Positions 17,981 to 27,140 of a DNA stretch of 64,000 nucleotides are shown in pieces; within the stretch, counting starts at the first letter, position 1; every line of letters begins with the position of its first letter. The stretch comes from Flavobacterium ustbae (GTDB lineage: Bacteria; Bacteroidota; Bacteroidia; Flavobacteriales; Flavobacteriaceae). The translations under genes and the position numbers were made by a program. The notes under the pieces were generated by a model. It did no database searches. It worked only from the letters and a program-made list of their open reading frames with translations, and was not told the DNA's origin. The stretch spans positions 1 to 64,000 of the forward strand of contig NZ_RPOC01000001.1 in NCBI RefSeq assembly GCF_003946915.1, written 5' to 3'.

Positions 17981-19417
17981 ATGAAAAAATCAATCCAACT
18001 TATTGCGCTTTTTGTCGCTTTCCAGCTCTCGGCATTCAGCGTTTTTGCCCAAGATAAAGCACAGCAAATTGAACAGCTTTTAAACAAATACAGCGAATAC
18101 GGACAATTTAACGGTTCTGCTTTGGTAGCCGAAAACGGAAAAATAATTTTCAAAAAAGGGTTTGGTTCTGCCAACATGGAATGGGATATTCCAAACCAGC
18201 CAGATACTAAATTCAGATTGGGTTCTATCAGCAAACAATTCACGGCACTTTTAATTGTAAAATTGGCAGAAGAAGGAAAAATAAAACTGGACGTTCCTAT
18301 TACAACTTATCTTTCAGATTATCCAAAAGAAAATGGCTCTAAAATTACAATTCACCAATTATTAACTCATTCTTCTGGAATTCCAAATTATACCAGCGCG
18401 CCCAATTTCTTAAAAGAAAAAGCAAAAAATCCTTATACTCCAGAAGATTTTGTAAAGACGTTTTCTAATCTTCCGCTTGAGTTTACTCCTGGTGAAAAAT
18501 TCAATTACAGCAATTCGGGCTATTTCTTATTAGGATATATTATCGAAAAAATTACAGGTAAAACGTACGAGCAGAATTTGCAGGAAACCATTTTTACGCC
18601 TTTAAAAATGGCAAATTCTGGTTACGATCACAGCGACTTAATTATAAAAAACAGAGCTGCTGGTTACGAAAAACAGGGAAAAAAGATTGTCAATGCCGCT
18701 TATCTTGACATGAGTATTCCGTATGCAGCGGGATCTTTGTACTCTACCGTAGAAGATTTGTATTTGTGGGATCAGGCACTTTATACCAATAAATTGCTTT
18801 CTGAGAAAAGTATAGAATCATTATTTAAACCTTACATCAAAGCTGGGGATGGATCTTATGGTTACGGTTGGTTTATAGAAGATGATGAAAATGGAAAAAC
18901 TGTTGGGCACGGTGGCGGAATTAATGGTTTTAACACTATAATTTCGCGAAACTTTAAAAATAAAAATCTAGTTGTTTTATTAAATAATACTGGAGGAACT
19001 GTTTTGGGAGAAATGACCGATGCTATTAATAATATACTTTTCAACAAACCTTTTGAACAGCCAAAAAGATCTCTTGCTTTCGAATTATTCGAAACATTTT
19101 CTACCAAAGGAACTAAAGCTGGACTAGAATCTTACGGCAAATTAAAAAGTGATCCAACTTACAACATTAAAGAAAACGATATGAATCGTGTTGGCTATCA
19201 ATTATTGCAAGATGGAAAAAAGAAAGAGGCTATTGAAATTTTTAAAATCAATGTAGAAACTTTCCCTAAATCTGGAAATGTTTATGATAGTTTGGGCGAA
19301 GCTTATTTGGCAGATGGAGACAAAAAATTGGCAATTGCTAACTATAAGAAATCTGTTGAGTTGGATCCGACAAACGAAAATGGTAAAAAAGTTCTAGACG
19401 AGCTATTGAAGAAATAA
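17981..19417 (+). CDS. Secreted serine hydrolase with C-terminal TPRs
   Basis: A 478-residue protein. The signal peptide ends at SVFAQD (about residue 24). The beta-lactamase/transpeptidase-type domain has SISK (SxxK), YSNSGY (YxN) and HGGGINGF (HGG). After about residue 395 come TPR-like helices (GYQLLQDGKKKEAIEIF, AYLADGDKKLAIANYKKSVEL). The C-terminal TPR add-on is common in Bacteroidota members of this family. Substrate unknown. A strong hairpin terminator follows. Confidence 0.86.
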   Translation: MKKSIQLIALFVAFQLSAFSVFAQDKAQQIEQLLNKYSEYGQFNGSALVAENGKIIFKKGFGSANMEWDIPNQPDTKFRLGSISKQFTALLIVKLAEEGKIKLDVPITTYLSDYPKENGSKITIHQLLTHSSGIPNYTSAPNFLKEKAKNPYTPEDFVKTFSNLPLEFTPGEKFNYSNSGYFLLGYIIEKITGKTYEQNLQETIFTPLKMANSGYDHSDLIIKNRAAGYEKQGKKIVNAAYLDMSIPYAAGSLYSTVEDLYLWDQALYTNKLLSEKSIESLFKPYIKAGDGSYGYGWFIEDDENGKTVGHGGGINGFNTIISRNFKNKNLVVLLNNTGGTVLGEMTDAINNILFNKPFEQPKRSLAFELFETFSTKGTKAGLESYGKLKSDPTYNIKENDMNRVGYQLLQDGKKKEAIEIFKINVETFPKSGNVYDSLGEAYLADGDKKLAIANYKKSVELDPTNENGKKVLDELLKK

Positions 19418-19440
19418 AACTAGATTTTAAAAAATATTGG

Positions 19441-19484
19441 CTCCGATAAAATAGACGCAAAGTTTATTTTATCGGAGTTTTTTT
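19441..19484 (+). terminator. Terminator after serine hydrolase 2
   Basis: Perfect 13-bp stem CTCCGATAAAATA (19441-19453) with TATTTTATCGGAG (19465-19477), then seven Ts. Located 24 bp after the stop codon. Confidence 0.9.
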
Positions 19485-19565
19485 GTTACAACTTATAACA
19501 TTCAATTTTGATGATTTCCTTTTTAAAATATTATTTTAGCCTCGCCCAAAACAACTGAATAACCT

Positions 19566-20006
19566 ATGAAAAATCTAAAAAACTACAGTTTATTGGCTAT
19601 TTTATGCCTTTTTATTTCTTCTAAAGCTTTATCGCAAAACAATTTTCCGCTGATGCCAACACAGCAAAACAAAATTATAATCGACAAAATTGTTGAAGCT
19701 ACGCAATACAAAAACTATGTGATTGATTTTTGTTTATCTAAAATAAATGAAACTTCGGCAAAAGAAGGCTGGAACCAACAAAAAGCGATGGAAATTACCC
19801 AAAGCATTAATTATAAAAATTTTAGAGATGCGATTTACAATAGTTTTGTCGTTTTTGACGAAGTGGAACTGGAAACTTTATTAAAAGCTTACGAAAAAGA
19901 CACCGCCTATCAATCTAAAAATATAATGACCAATAATAAAGTGCTTATTAATAATCTGAATATTTTTGCTGATGATATTGTGAAAGGGAAATATCTTTTG
20001 AAATAA
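19566..20006 (+). CDS. Hypothetical secreted protein
   Basis: A 146-residue protein with a signal peptide (about 1-23, ending SKALSQN). The mature part is mostly alpha-helical by composition, with no cysteines after the signal region except one near the middle and no recognised domain. It lies between a terminator and a repeat region, so it is probably a single-gene unit. The name of the family is unknown to me. Confidence 0.65.
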   Translation: MKNLKNYSLLAILCLFISSKALSQNNFPLMPTQQNKIIIDKIVEATQYKNYVIDFCLSKINETSAKEGWNQQKAMEITQSINYKNFRDAIYNSFVVFDEVELETLLKAYEKDTAYQSKNIMTNNKVLINNLNIFADDIVKGKYLLK

Positions 20007-20012
20007 GGTTCA

Positions 20013-20120
20013 AAGGGACAAAGTAACAAAGCTTCAAAGTTTTTTCTTTGTATAGATCTTTGTCAAAGTCTGAAACTTTGACAAAGATTACAACTTGAAA
20101 CCTGAAACTTGAAACTTAAA
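20013..20120. repeat. CAAAG-type repeats and 14-bp-stem hairpin
   Basis: Starts with TTCAAAGGGACAAAGTAACA-like short repeats, then a perfect 14-bp inverted repeat ATCTTTGTCAAAGT (20056-20069) / ACTTTGACAAAGAT (20075-20088), then GAAACCTGAAACTTGAAACT. It fills the junction between two convergent genes. Related sequence occurs at 26766-26800 and 27095-27135. Confidence 0.7.
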
Positions 20121-20130
20121 ACAAAAAAAC

Positions 20131-22521
20131 TCAATCCCTAGGTTTGAAAACCAGTTTTGTAGATGTTTTTACGATTTCGTCTTTGTTCAATTTCATTTTT
20201 CTAAACTTTCCTGCGTTGTACATTTCGGCTTGATCATCATAATGTTTGCTGAATGGATTACCTGATTGTCCCGTTGGCAGAATACTCCAGCTATTTTCTA
20301 CATCAGCAAAATCGACAATTCTTCTAGTCGAAGGTCCGCCTTTGGTGTAATATTTTCCTTCATCATTATAACCGAAAAATAAATTATTGATTACTTCATT
20401 TGAGCCTGGAGAATTGAAGGGACCGACATTAAACAATCCGCGAAGTGCTTTTACTTTTCCGAGCGGATGTTCGTGTTCTACGGTATGCACTTTTCCCCAA
20501 TTCCAGTCAGAAACATTTTCTCCTAATTGATTTTGTAAAGCCACAACAGCATCATGAAATGATTTTGAAACAACAGCTGTTCTCGTTTCTTTTACATTTT
20601 TTGTTTTGATATTATCCCACCAAACCGAATTTTCATTTTTTATTTGATTTGCAATAACTTGTTTTCCAATAGAAATTCCTAAAAACAAATTAAAATTATC
20701 TTTGCCCATTTCATCCTCAAACGTATTTTTTAGATACAGATAAATCCATTTGTTATAGATGGTTGGCGCAACATCTTCTAAATTGGTTGTTCCTTTCCAA
20801 GATTTTAAAACCTTTATCACTTCTTCTTCAGCTTTAGAAAGTTGTTTGTTATCTAAACTTGCCATTAAGTTTTTCGTCACCTCAACAGCAACGTCCGAAG
20901 TATTATCAAAAATCATTTTGCTAACGGCTTTTTTATCCCAATCAGATTTTGCATCCAAAATTCCCGAAATTCTTTTCGCACGATCTTCTGGCAAATAATA
21001 TCCTGGATACAAATAACCATTATCTATAGCTTCTGGCTGATTATTGGCAGAATAAACATATCCCCATTTTGGATTTTCAGAAGATGGATTTTCTTCAAAA
21101 TCTAAAAATTTAGCGATATCATCTTTGCCGCTTGAACCATCTAAAATTAAATGCGTATTTACACCTTCATTATATCGATACAATTTCCCACTAGCCCACC
21201 AACCGACATTTCCTTTAGCATCTCCATACATTACATTTAATCCCGGTGCTGCAATTAAGCTAACCGATTTTTTAAAATCGGCAATATTTTTAGCATGCGA
21301 AAGTCCATAAGCTGCGTCTAAAATCAGGATTGGTTCTCTGGTATACGTCCACGACATGGCAATCGGATTTTTCTTTTCTAAACGCTCCATAAAATCGTTC
21401 ATAATTGGGCCGTGTCGCGTAATTTTAACCGTCAAGACCACATCTGAAGAATCTTTTACTTTTATTGTTTTCTTTCTTATTTCGTATTTGCTAAATCCCG
21501 TTGGAGTTTGATATTGAGAAGCATCATCTGCTTTATTTTTTTCTTGAAAAAAGTCGATATCATCATTTTCAAACATCGTCAAACCATACGCATAATCCCT
21601 GTTATGTGCCAAAAGCGGAAACGGAGTTCCGGCAAGATAACAACCGTATAATTCCTGTTTTGGCGTAACCAAATGTGCTTCGTACCAAGTTGCAGGCTGT
21701 GAAAATCCGATATGCGGATCATTGGCAAAGATTACTTTTCCTGTTTTTGATTTATGCGGGCCAACAACCCAACTGTTACTTCCAACAAAAGGCGGAATTG
21801 GAGATTGATCCAGCATTGCCGTTATCGATTTAGAAATCTCGGTATATTCTTCTGTCTTTTCTTTAGAAATTTTAATTCTGGTGTTATTAAATTCGCCTTC
21901 AATTCCTAAATCTTTCAAATATTCAGCACCATATTTATTTTTAATCTCTGTTAATAAAGGATCCGTTTTCTGCGCCATTGCAAAACTGAAAGACATGTAT
22001 CCGAAAATATTATAGACATCTTTTATCGTAAACTTTTGTTTTTTGACACCAACCAAAGTAAATTCTATTGGCGTAACTCCTTCATCCAAGTACTGATTAA
22101 TTCCGTCCAGATAAGCCTGAGTCAGTTTATAGCTTTCGCTGTTTTTGTCCAATTTAGCAATCGCTTTCGCAGAAGCTTCTTCAATTCCTATTCCAGCAAA
22201 AAACATATCATTTTTGAGTGCAACACCACCAAAAATTTCAGACAGACGACCTGGAGCAATTCGACGTAACAATTCCATCTGCCATAATCTTTCCTGCGCG
22301 TGTACATAACCAAGCGCTGTCATAGCATCTTTTTCAGAATTTGCGTAAATGTGCGGCACTCCAAAATCATCAAAATAAACCGTAGTTGCTGCATCGAGAT
22401 TTTTCAATTCTAATGAACCTTCATATTTTGGTTTTAAATGAAAAATGTAGGCACATAAGCCAATCGCAAGAATTACAATAAGGACCACTACTGTCAACAG
22501 GATTTTTTTAATTATTCTCAT
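20131..22521 (-). CDS. Penicillin acylase family amidohydrolase
   Basis: About 796 residues from the ATG at 22521. The frame is open further upstream to 22593, but the ATG at 22521 begins a normal membrane anchor (MRIIKKILLTVVVLIVILA). The Ntn-hydrolase serine, which becomes the N-terminus after autocleavage, is in GSNSW (Ser248 by this start), within FVGSNSWVVGPHKSKTG. Other family marks are DDFGVPHIYA and NDPHIG. Substrates of the family include penicillins, acyl-homoserine lactones and other N-acyl amides; which applies here is not readable. Divergent from the AsmA-like gene. Confidence 0.9.
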   Translation of the reverse strand: MRIIKKILLTVVVLIVILAIGLCAYIFHLKPKYEGSLELKNLDAATTVYFDDFGVPHIYANSEKDAMTALGYVHAQERLWQMELLRRIAPGRLSEIFGGVALKNDMFFAGIGIEEASAKAIAKLDKNSESYKLTQAYLDGINQYLDEGVTPIEFTLVGVKKQKFTIKDVYNIFGYMSFSFAMAQKTDPLLTEIKNKYGAEYLKDLGIEGEFNNTRIKISKEKTEEYTEISKSITAMLDQSPIPPFVGSNSWVVGPHKSKTGKVIFANDPHIGFSQPATWYEAHLVTPKQELYGCYLAGTPFPLLAHNRDYAYGLTMFENDDIDFFQEKNKADDASQYQTPTGFSKYEIRKKTIKVKDSSDVVLTVKITRHGPIMNDFMERLEKKNPIAMSWTYTREPILILDAAYGLSHAKNIADFKKSVSLIAAPGLNVMYGDAKGNVGWWASGKLYRYNEGVNTHLILDGSSGKDDIAKFLDFEENPSSENPKWGYVYSANNQPEAIDNGYLYPGYYLPEDRAKRISGILDAKSDWDKKAVSKMIFDNTSDVAVEVTKNLMASLDNKQLSKAEEEVIKVLKSWKGTTNLEDVAPTIYNKWIYLYLKNTFEDEMGKDNFNLFLGISIGKQVIANQIKNENSVWWDNIKTKNVKETRTAVVSKSFHDAVVALQNQLGENVSDWNWGKVHTVEHEHPLGKVKALRGLFNVGPFNSPGSNEVINNLFFGYNDEGKYYTKGGPSTRRIVDFADVENSWSILPTGQSGNPFSKHYDDQAEMYNAGKFRKMKLNKDEIVKTSTKLVFKPRD

Positions 22522-22635
22522 ATCAGAAAAAAGCGTAAAAGATGAAATTCGTAATAATATAACTTTTATATAAAATTTTATAAGGAGCCGCACTCATTAA
22601 AAGCCTAAATTTATGTATTTAAAATAATACTATAA

Positions 22636-24192
22636 ATGTCAATCTATAAAAAAATAGCTATTGTCGTAATTTCTCTGCTTGCAATTGTAATTCTTGCCAA
22701 TATTGGTCTGAATTACTGGATCAAAAAACAGCTGCCGATCATTATTCACGAAAAAAACAAAACAGCATATAATATTAATTACGAAAAAATTGAAGTCTCT
22801 CTTTTTTCCAGAAATATTAATGCGCAGACTTTATTGGTGAGTCCGAAAAAACAACCAAAAGACAGCAAAAACGGACTTTTTTCGAAAATAGAATCCATCA
22901 CTATAAAACATTTCAATATTTGGGATTTAGCTTTTCGCGATATCATTCAGGCGGAAAGTATTATTATCAATAAACCGCGAATCATTTTATACAAAAAAGG
23001 AGAAAAATTAATTAATAACAGCAAAAGCATTCAGAAAGAAATTGTTGATCCGTTTCGAAAAATTATCGCTGTTTCTAATATTTACCTCAACGAAGGAACG
23101 GTTGATGTGGTCTCTTTGGATAGCCAAAAACCAATTTTCAGTATTAAAAAAATCCTTTTAAAATTGGAAGGAATTTTAATTACCGATGCTACTTTAAAGG
23201 AAAAAATTCCACTTCAGTATAAAAAATATGCTTTGGTTTGCGACAGTTTGTTTTACAGGCCAAATGTTTTTTACCACATCAATATTGGAAAAATAAGCAC
23301 CGAAAAGAATTTTTTAAAAATTAATAATTTTTCTAATCTTCCTCAATTTGACCGAAGAGAATTTACCAAACGTCTTGAAAAAGAAAAAGATATCTATAGT
23401 TTAAAATTTGACTCGGCGCAGGTTGAAAAAATGGATTGGGGGTTTAAAAATGAACAATTTTATTTTAAAGCAAATTCGCTAGTGATCAATCATTTTGATG
23501 CCAATATTTATCGTGGAAAAATGGTAAAAGACGATCCAAGCAAAAAATATCTTTACAATCATTTACTGCGAAATCTAAAATTCCCGCTTCAAATTGACAC
23601 ACTGCAAGTTTTAAAATCGAAACTGGTTTATGAAGAAGAACTTGATTTTTCTAAAGGGCCTGGAGTTTTAACCTTCGACAAATTCAATCTGCAAGCGACT
23701 AATTTGCGAAGCGGTTTTGGATTAAAAAAAACAGCCGATGTCAAAATAAAAGTCAAATGTATTTTTATGAAAAACTCTCCTCTTGATGTCGATTGGAGTT
23801 TTAATGTTTTGGACAAAAGCGACGCATTTCATATTCAAGGCATCATTTCAAATTTTGATGTCACGGCGATGACAAGATTTACCAAACCTTATATCAACTC
23901 TACTTTTACAGGAACTTTCAACAAATACCGTTTTAATTTTTACGGAAATGACAACGGCTCAAAAGGAAATGCTTCTTTAGATTATGACGATCTTAAAGTG
24001 AAATTATACAAAAAGAAAAATCCAGAAAAAGAAGCCAAACTCAAATCGGCTGTTGCCAATTTATTAGTCAAAAACGATTCAAAAAACGGAGCCAAAAGCG
24101 CAGAAGTTGAAGTTGAACGACTTCAGGACAGATCTTTCTATAATCTTTTATGGAGAAGCATCGCGGAGTCTTTGAAGAAGATTTTGATTTAG
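22636..24192 (+). CDS. AsmA-like membrane-anchored protein
   Basis: A 518-residue protein with one N-terminal helix (about 5-27) and a long beta-rich periplasmic part with spaced Lys/Asn/Phe strands, as in AsmA/TamB-like envelope proteins. No catalytic motif. AsmA-like proteins are thought to move lipids between membranes; that is inferred for this one. Its promoter region is shared with the divergent penicillin acylase. A long CCACGAATT inverted repeat follows its stop. Confidence 0.65.
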   Translation: MSIYKKIAIVVISLLAIVILANIGLNYWIKKQLPIIIHEKNKTAYNINYEKIEVSLFSRNINAQTLLVSPKKQPKDSKNGLFSKIESITIKHFNIWDLAFRDIIQAESIIINKPRIILYKKGEKLINNSKSIQKEIVDPFRKIIAVSNIYLNEGTVDVVSLDSQKPIFSIKKILLKLEGILITDATLKEKIPLQYKKYALVCDSLFYRPNVFYHINIGKISTEKNFLKINNFSNLPQFDRREFTKRLEKEKDIYSLKFDSAQVEKMDWGFKNEQFYFKANSLVINHFDANIYRGKMVKDDPSKKYLYNHLLRNLKFPLQIDTLQVLKSKLVYEEELDFSKGPGVLTFDKFNLQATNLRSGFGLKKTADVKIKVKCIFMKNSPLDVDWSFNVLDKSDAFHIQGIISNFDVTAMTRFTKPYINSTFTGTFNKYRFNFYGNDNGSKGNASLDYDDLKVKLYKKKNPEKEAKLKSAVANLLVKNDSKNGAKSAEVEVERLQDRSFYNLLWRSIAESLKKILI

Positions 24193-24194
24193 TT

Positions 24195-24297
24195 TTTTTC
24201 CGCCACGAATTCACAAATTAGATCAAATCTTTGTGGTTCTTTACTTCAAATTACACAAATTAAAAGGATAAAAATTCGTGAATTCGTGGCGGAAAAA
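24195..24297. repeat. GCCACGAATT inverted repeat element (complete copy)
   Basis: TTTTTTCCGCCACGAATTCAC (about 24195-24215) is inverted at 24277-24297 as GTGAATTCGTGGCGGAAAAAA. The interior holds CAAATTACACAAATTA. Related copies lie at 44450-44516 and 57850-57917. It may also act as a terminator for the AsmA-like gene. Confidence 0.75.
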
Positions 24298-24382
24298 ACT
24301 TTACCAACCCGCAAACCTGACATTTATCAGGTTTTAGAAGGAATTATTTTTTTTCATTTGTTTCTTATAAATCCGAATACAA

Positions 24383-26179
24383 ATGACAAAAAAAAATCTG
24401 CATACTTTTCATATTCCGGTCATGGGGTTGGCCTATACGATAGACAGCCCAATAAGAGTCGCGCAGTACGGAATTTCATCAGTTGTTGCTTTGGCCGATG
24501 ATGATTTGATTGAAAAGATGCGTAATTTTTACAGCACTAAATTCAACATTCCTTACGAAGAAATTACTCAAAAATTTCATGATTACCGTGCCGAGAGAAT
24601 TACCTCTTATTTAAATTTAGTTGATAAAATTGTAAAAGATAAATTCGAAAATTTCAAAACAGAATTGGCAGAAAGCAAAACTGCATTAGAAAATTTCATG
24701 TCAATGCTACCCAACACTTCTGATATTAAAAAAGGATTTCAGAACTTACTGGATGACGGAATTACTTTTAAAGAAAATATTCAGAATTATATTGAATCGC
24801 ATCTTTTTCCTGGAGAAATTGACGTGAATATCATGACGAAATTAGATAAAGATAATTTTATCAAAAACGAACAGCTTCCAACCGAATTTAATGATGCTCA
24901 TGCCGCTTTAAGAGGTTTTGCCAATAGTAATCTTGAATCTTCAGTTGTACTATCTGCAGGTATGAATCCGAGATTGTTTGGTTATTTTGAAAACTTTAAA
25001 GATTTTTTTCCAGATGAAAATAATTTTCTAAGAAAAAAAATTATCCTGAAAGTAAGTGATTTTAGATCGGCAATGATTCAAGGAAATTTTTTAGCAAAAA
25101 AAGGACTTTGGGTTTCCGAATACCGAATTGAATCTGGATTGAACTGCGGCGGGCACGCGTTTGCTACCGACGGACTTTTATTAGGCACTATTTTAGAAGA
25201 ATTCAAGGAGAAAAAAGACCAATTGATACAATCTGCCCATGAATTAATGATTAAGGCTTTACAGGCAAAAAACCAGCCTTGCCCTGAAAAACCTTTAGAA
25301 TTGAAAATTACCGTTCAAGGCGGAGTTGGAACAGCGGCAGAACATGAATTTTTACTAGACAAATACAATGTAGATTCTGTTGGGTGGGGCTCTCCTTTTT
25401 TATTGGTTCCCGAAGCTACTTCTGTAGACCAAGAAACCCGTAATTTATTGATGAATGCCAAAGAAGATGATTTTTACTTAAGTAATATTTCGCCTTTGGG
25501 AGTTCCATTTAATACTTTGCGTGGCACAACAAATGAATTTTTAAAGCAAAAACGAATTCATGAAAACAAAGCAGGAAGTTCTTGCCCAAAGAAATTTTTA
25601 GCACTAAGCAAAGAATATGATCCGCATGGAATTTGTACGGCTTCAAAAAAATATCAGGATATAAAACTGGAAGAATTAGAAGCAAAAAAAGATTCTTTGT
25701 CTGTTGATGAATTTGAAAAAAGCAAAATCAAAATTACCGAAAAATCATGTTTGTGTGTTGGTTTGGCTAATGCTTCTTATCTCGAAAATGATATTAAAAT
25801 AAAAGGTCAGGCACAAGGTGTGGTAATTTGTCCTGGACCAAATTTAGCTTATTTTGATCAGGAAGTTTCTTTAAAAGATATGATCCAGCACATTTATCAA
25901 AACAGATCCGTTATTAGAACTGAACGTCCAAACTTATTTATAAAAGAGCTCAAAATGTATGTGGAATATTTTAGAAATGAAATTCAATCTATTTCAGGAG
26001 AACTTACAGCAGCTCAGCTAAAAAAATGGAATACTTTTAAATCTAATCTGTTGGATGGAATTGAGTATTATAAAAATTTATTTGAATCGACGATACCGTT
26101 TAAAGGTGACTTAAATCAACTCGATTCTTGTAAATCAGAATTAGTTGATATTAAAATTCCAGTTACAGAGTTGGTTTAA
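24383..26179 (+). CDS. Large nitronate-monooxygenase-like (FMN TIM-barrel) protein, function unknown
   Basis: A 598-residue protein. I see features of the 2-nitropropane dioxygenase/enoyl reductase barrel: IPVMGLAYTIDSPIRVAQYGISSVVA at residues 11-36, a Gly-rich SGLNCGGHAF (251-260), QGGVGTAAEH (312-321), and GWGSPFLLVPEAT (334-346), which resembles the flavin-phosphate end of that fold. A long insertion (about 45-185) is helical. A C-terminal block holds Cys401, Cys418, Cys456 and Cys458, a plausible metal or Fe-S site not found in ordinary nitronate monooxygenases. Assignment to the fold is inference from motifs. Confidence 0.6.
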   Translation: MTKKNLHTFHIPVMGLAYTIDSPIRVAQYGISSVVALADDDLIEKMRNFYSTKFNIPYEEITQKFHDYRAERITSYLNLVDKIVKDKFENFKTELAESKTALENFMSMLPNTSDIKKGFQNLLDDGITFKENIQNYIESHLFPGEIDVNIMTKLDKDNFIKNEQLPTEFNDAHAALRGFANSNLESSVVLSAGMNPRLFGYFENFKDFFPDENNFLRKKIILKVSDFRSAMIQGNFLAKKGLWVSEYRIESGLNCGGHAFATDGLLLGTILEEFKEKKDQLIQSAHELMIKALQAKNQPCPEKPLELKITVQGGVGTAAEHEFLLDKYNVDSVGWGSPFLLVPEATSVDQETRNLLMNAKEDDFYLSNISPLGVPFNTLRGTTNEFLKQKRIHENKAGSSCPKKFLALSKEYDPHGICTASKKYQDIKLEELEAKKDSLSVDEFEKSKIKITEKSCLCVGLANASYLENDIKIKGQAQGVVICPGPNLAYFDQEVSLKDMIQHIYQNRSVIRTERPNLFIKELKMYVEYFRNEIQSISGELTAAQLKKWNTFKSNLLDGIEYYKNLFESTIPFKGDLNQLDSCKSELVDIKIPVTELV

Positions 26180-26185
26180 AATTGA

Positions 26186-26218
26186 AAACCCCAAATTATG
26201 ATATAATTTGGGGTTTGT
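26186..26218. terminator. Bidirectional terminator
   Basis: AAACCCCAAATTAT and ATAATTTGGGGTTT form a strong stem with a 3-4 nt loop between convergent genes. T-runs follow on the plus strand. Confidence 0.85.
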
Positions 26219-26237
26219 TTTTTTATTTATAGATATA

Positions 26238-26675
26238 CTATTCTTTCTTTTTATTTTTACTGTCAATAACAGCTCCTGTTCCTGTTCCCACAGCAGCACC
26301 GGCCAGTCCGCCAATAATAGCGCCTTCGCCTTTTTTCTTACTGACAATCGCTCCAGTTGCGGCACCAACGCCAGCACCAATTACGGCACCTTTAGCAGTT
26401 GCACTCCAACCTTTCTTTTTTGTAGTAGTCGTCGTTGTATTCCCGTTTGCGGCTTGCTGATGCACTACAACAACTTTTTCATTTTGAGATTCAACTTTTT
26501 GCTCCTCTTTAATCTTCGCCATTTCAGTCTTCATTGAATCGATAATACGCTGTTTGTTAATTTCAACTTTCATTGAATCAATACTGGCTTGTTTGGCTTT
26601 ATTTATATCTTCTTTGCTTTGTTGCTGGCAAGAAGTTAAAAATATAACGGTCAATAATATATATAAGCCTTTCAT
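26238..26675 (-). CDS. Glycine-zipper lipoprotein
   Basis: A 145-residue lipoprotein with lipobox LTSC (Cys16). A Lys/Glu/Gln-rich helical segment follows (20-75), then a Gly-zipper region GAVIGAGVGAATGAIV and GAIIGGLAGAAVGTGTGAV (about 98-138), as in YMGG-like/Rickettsia 17 kDa antigen-like proteins. The zipper probably inserts in or lies along the outer membrane. The function is unknown. Confidence 0.78.
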   Translation of the reverse strand: MKGLYILLTVIFLTSCQQQSKEDINKAKQASIDSMKVEINKQRIIDSMKTEMAKIKEEQKVESQNEKVVVVHQQAANGNTTTTTTKKKGWSATAKGAVIGAGVGAATGAIVSKKKGEGAIIGGLAGAAVGTGTGAVIDSKNKKKE

Positions 26676-27140
26676 GATTGTAGTTTTTAAAAATTATACC
26701 CTACAAAATAAGGAATATCTGTTATATTGGTTGTTACAGAATTTTTATTTAAAATTATAAAATTTTAGGGGCAAAGGTGCAAAGTGACAGAGTGACAAAG
26801 GTTTTTGTCGTTATATTTTTTTTTAAAACCTCGCAAAGGCGCAGAGACGCAAAGTTTTAATTTGAATTGCCTCCTGCTTTTAGCTGGAGGGTAAAATTAA
26901 GAAATAAGAAAAGGCTTTAGCCAAACTTTGCTGTTTGGCTAAAGCCTGATTTGTGACATAAAAAACCTCCAGCTAAAGCTGGAGGCAATTGATGTTATAA
27001 TTAAAAAAATTGTTTCCTGCAGATTTAAAAAATTTACACAGCTCAAATAGAATCTTTGTAATCCTTTTATCCCGATAGCTATCGGGAGTGGCAAAAAACT
27101 TTGTCCCTTTGCAACTCTGTTCCTTTGAAGCTTAAAAAAC
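26676..27140. repeat. Intergenic repeat island
   Basis: 464 bp without a gene. It holds GGGCAAAGGTGCAAAG repeats (26768-26800), GCAAAGGCGCAGAGACGCAA (26832-26851), an AATTGCCTCC...GGAGGCAATT element (26866-26990) with a second hairpin nested within it (AGGCTTTAGCCAAAC 26912-26926 / GTTTGGCTAAAGCCT 26933-26947), a perfect 18-nt palindrome TCCCGATAGCTATCGGGA (27070-27087), and an inverted copy of the CAAAG repeats (27095-27135). The outer repeats face each other, so the island is itself a nested inverted structure. Confidence 0.75.

Noticed and set aside
26208..26537. 109-codon plus-strand frame rich in Ser/Cys/Thr
   Set aside because: Antisense shadow of the Gly-zipper lipoprotein.
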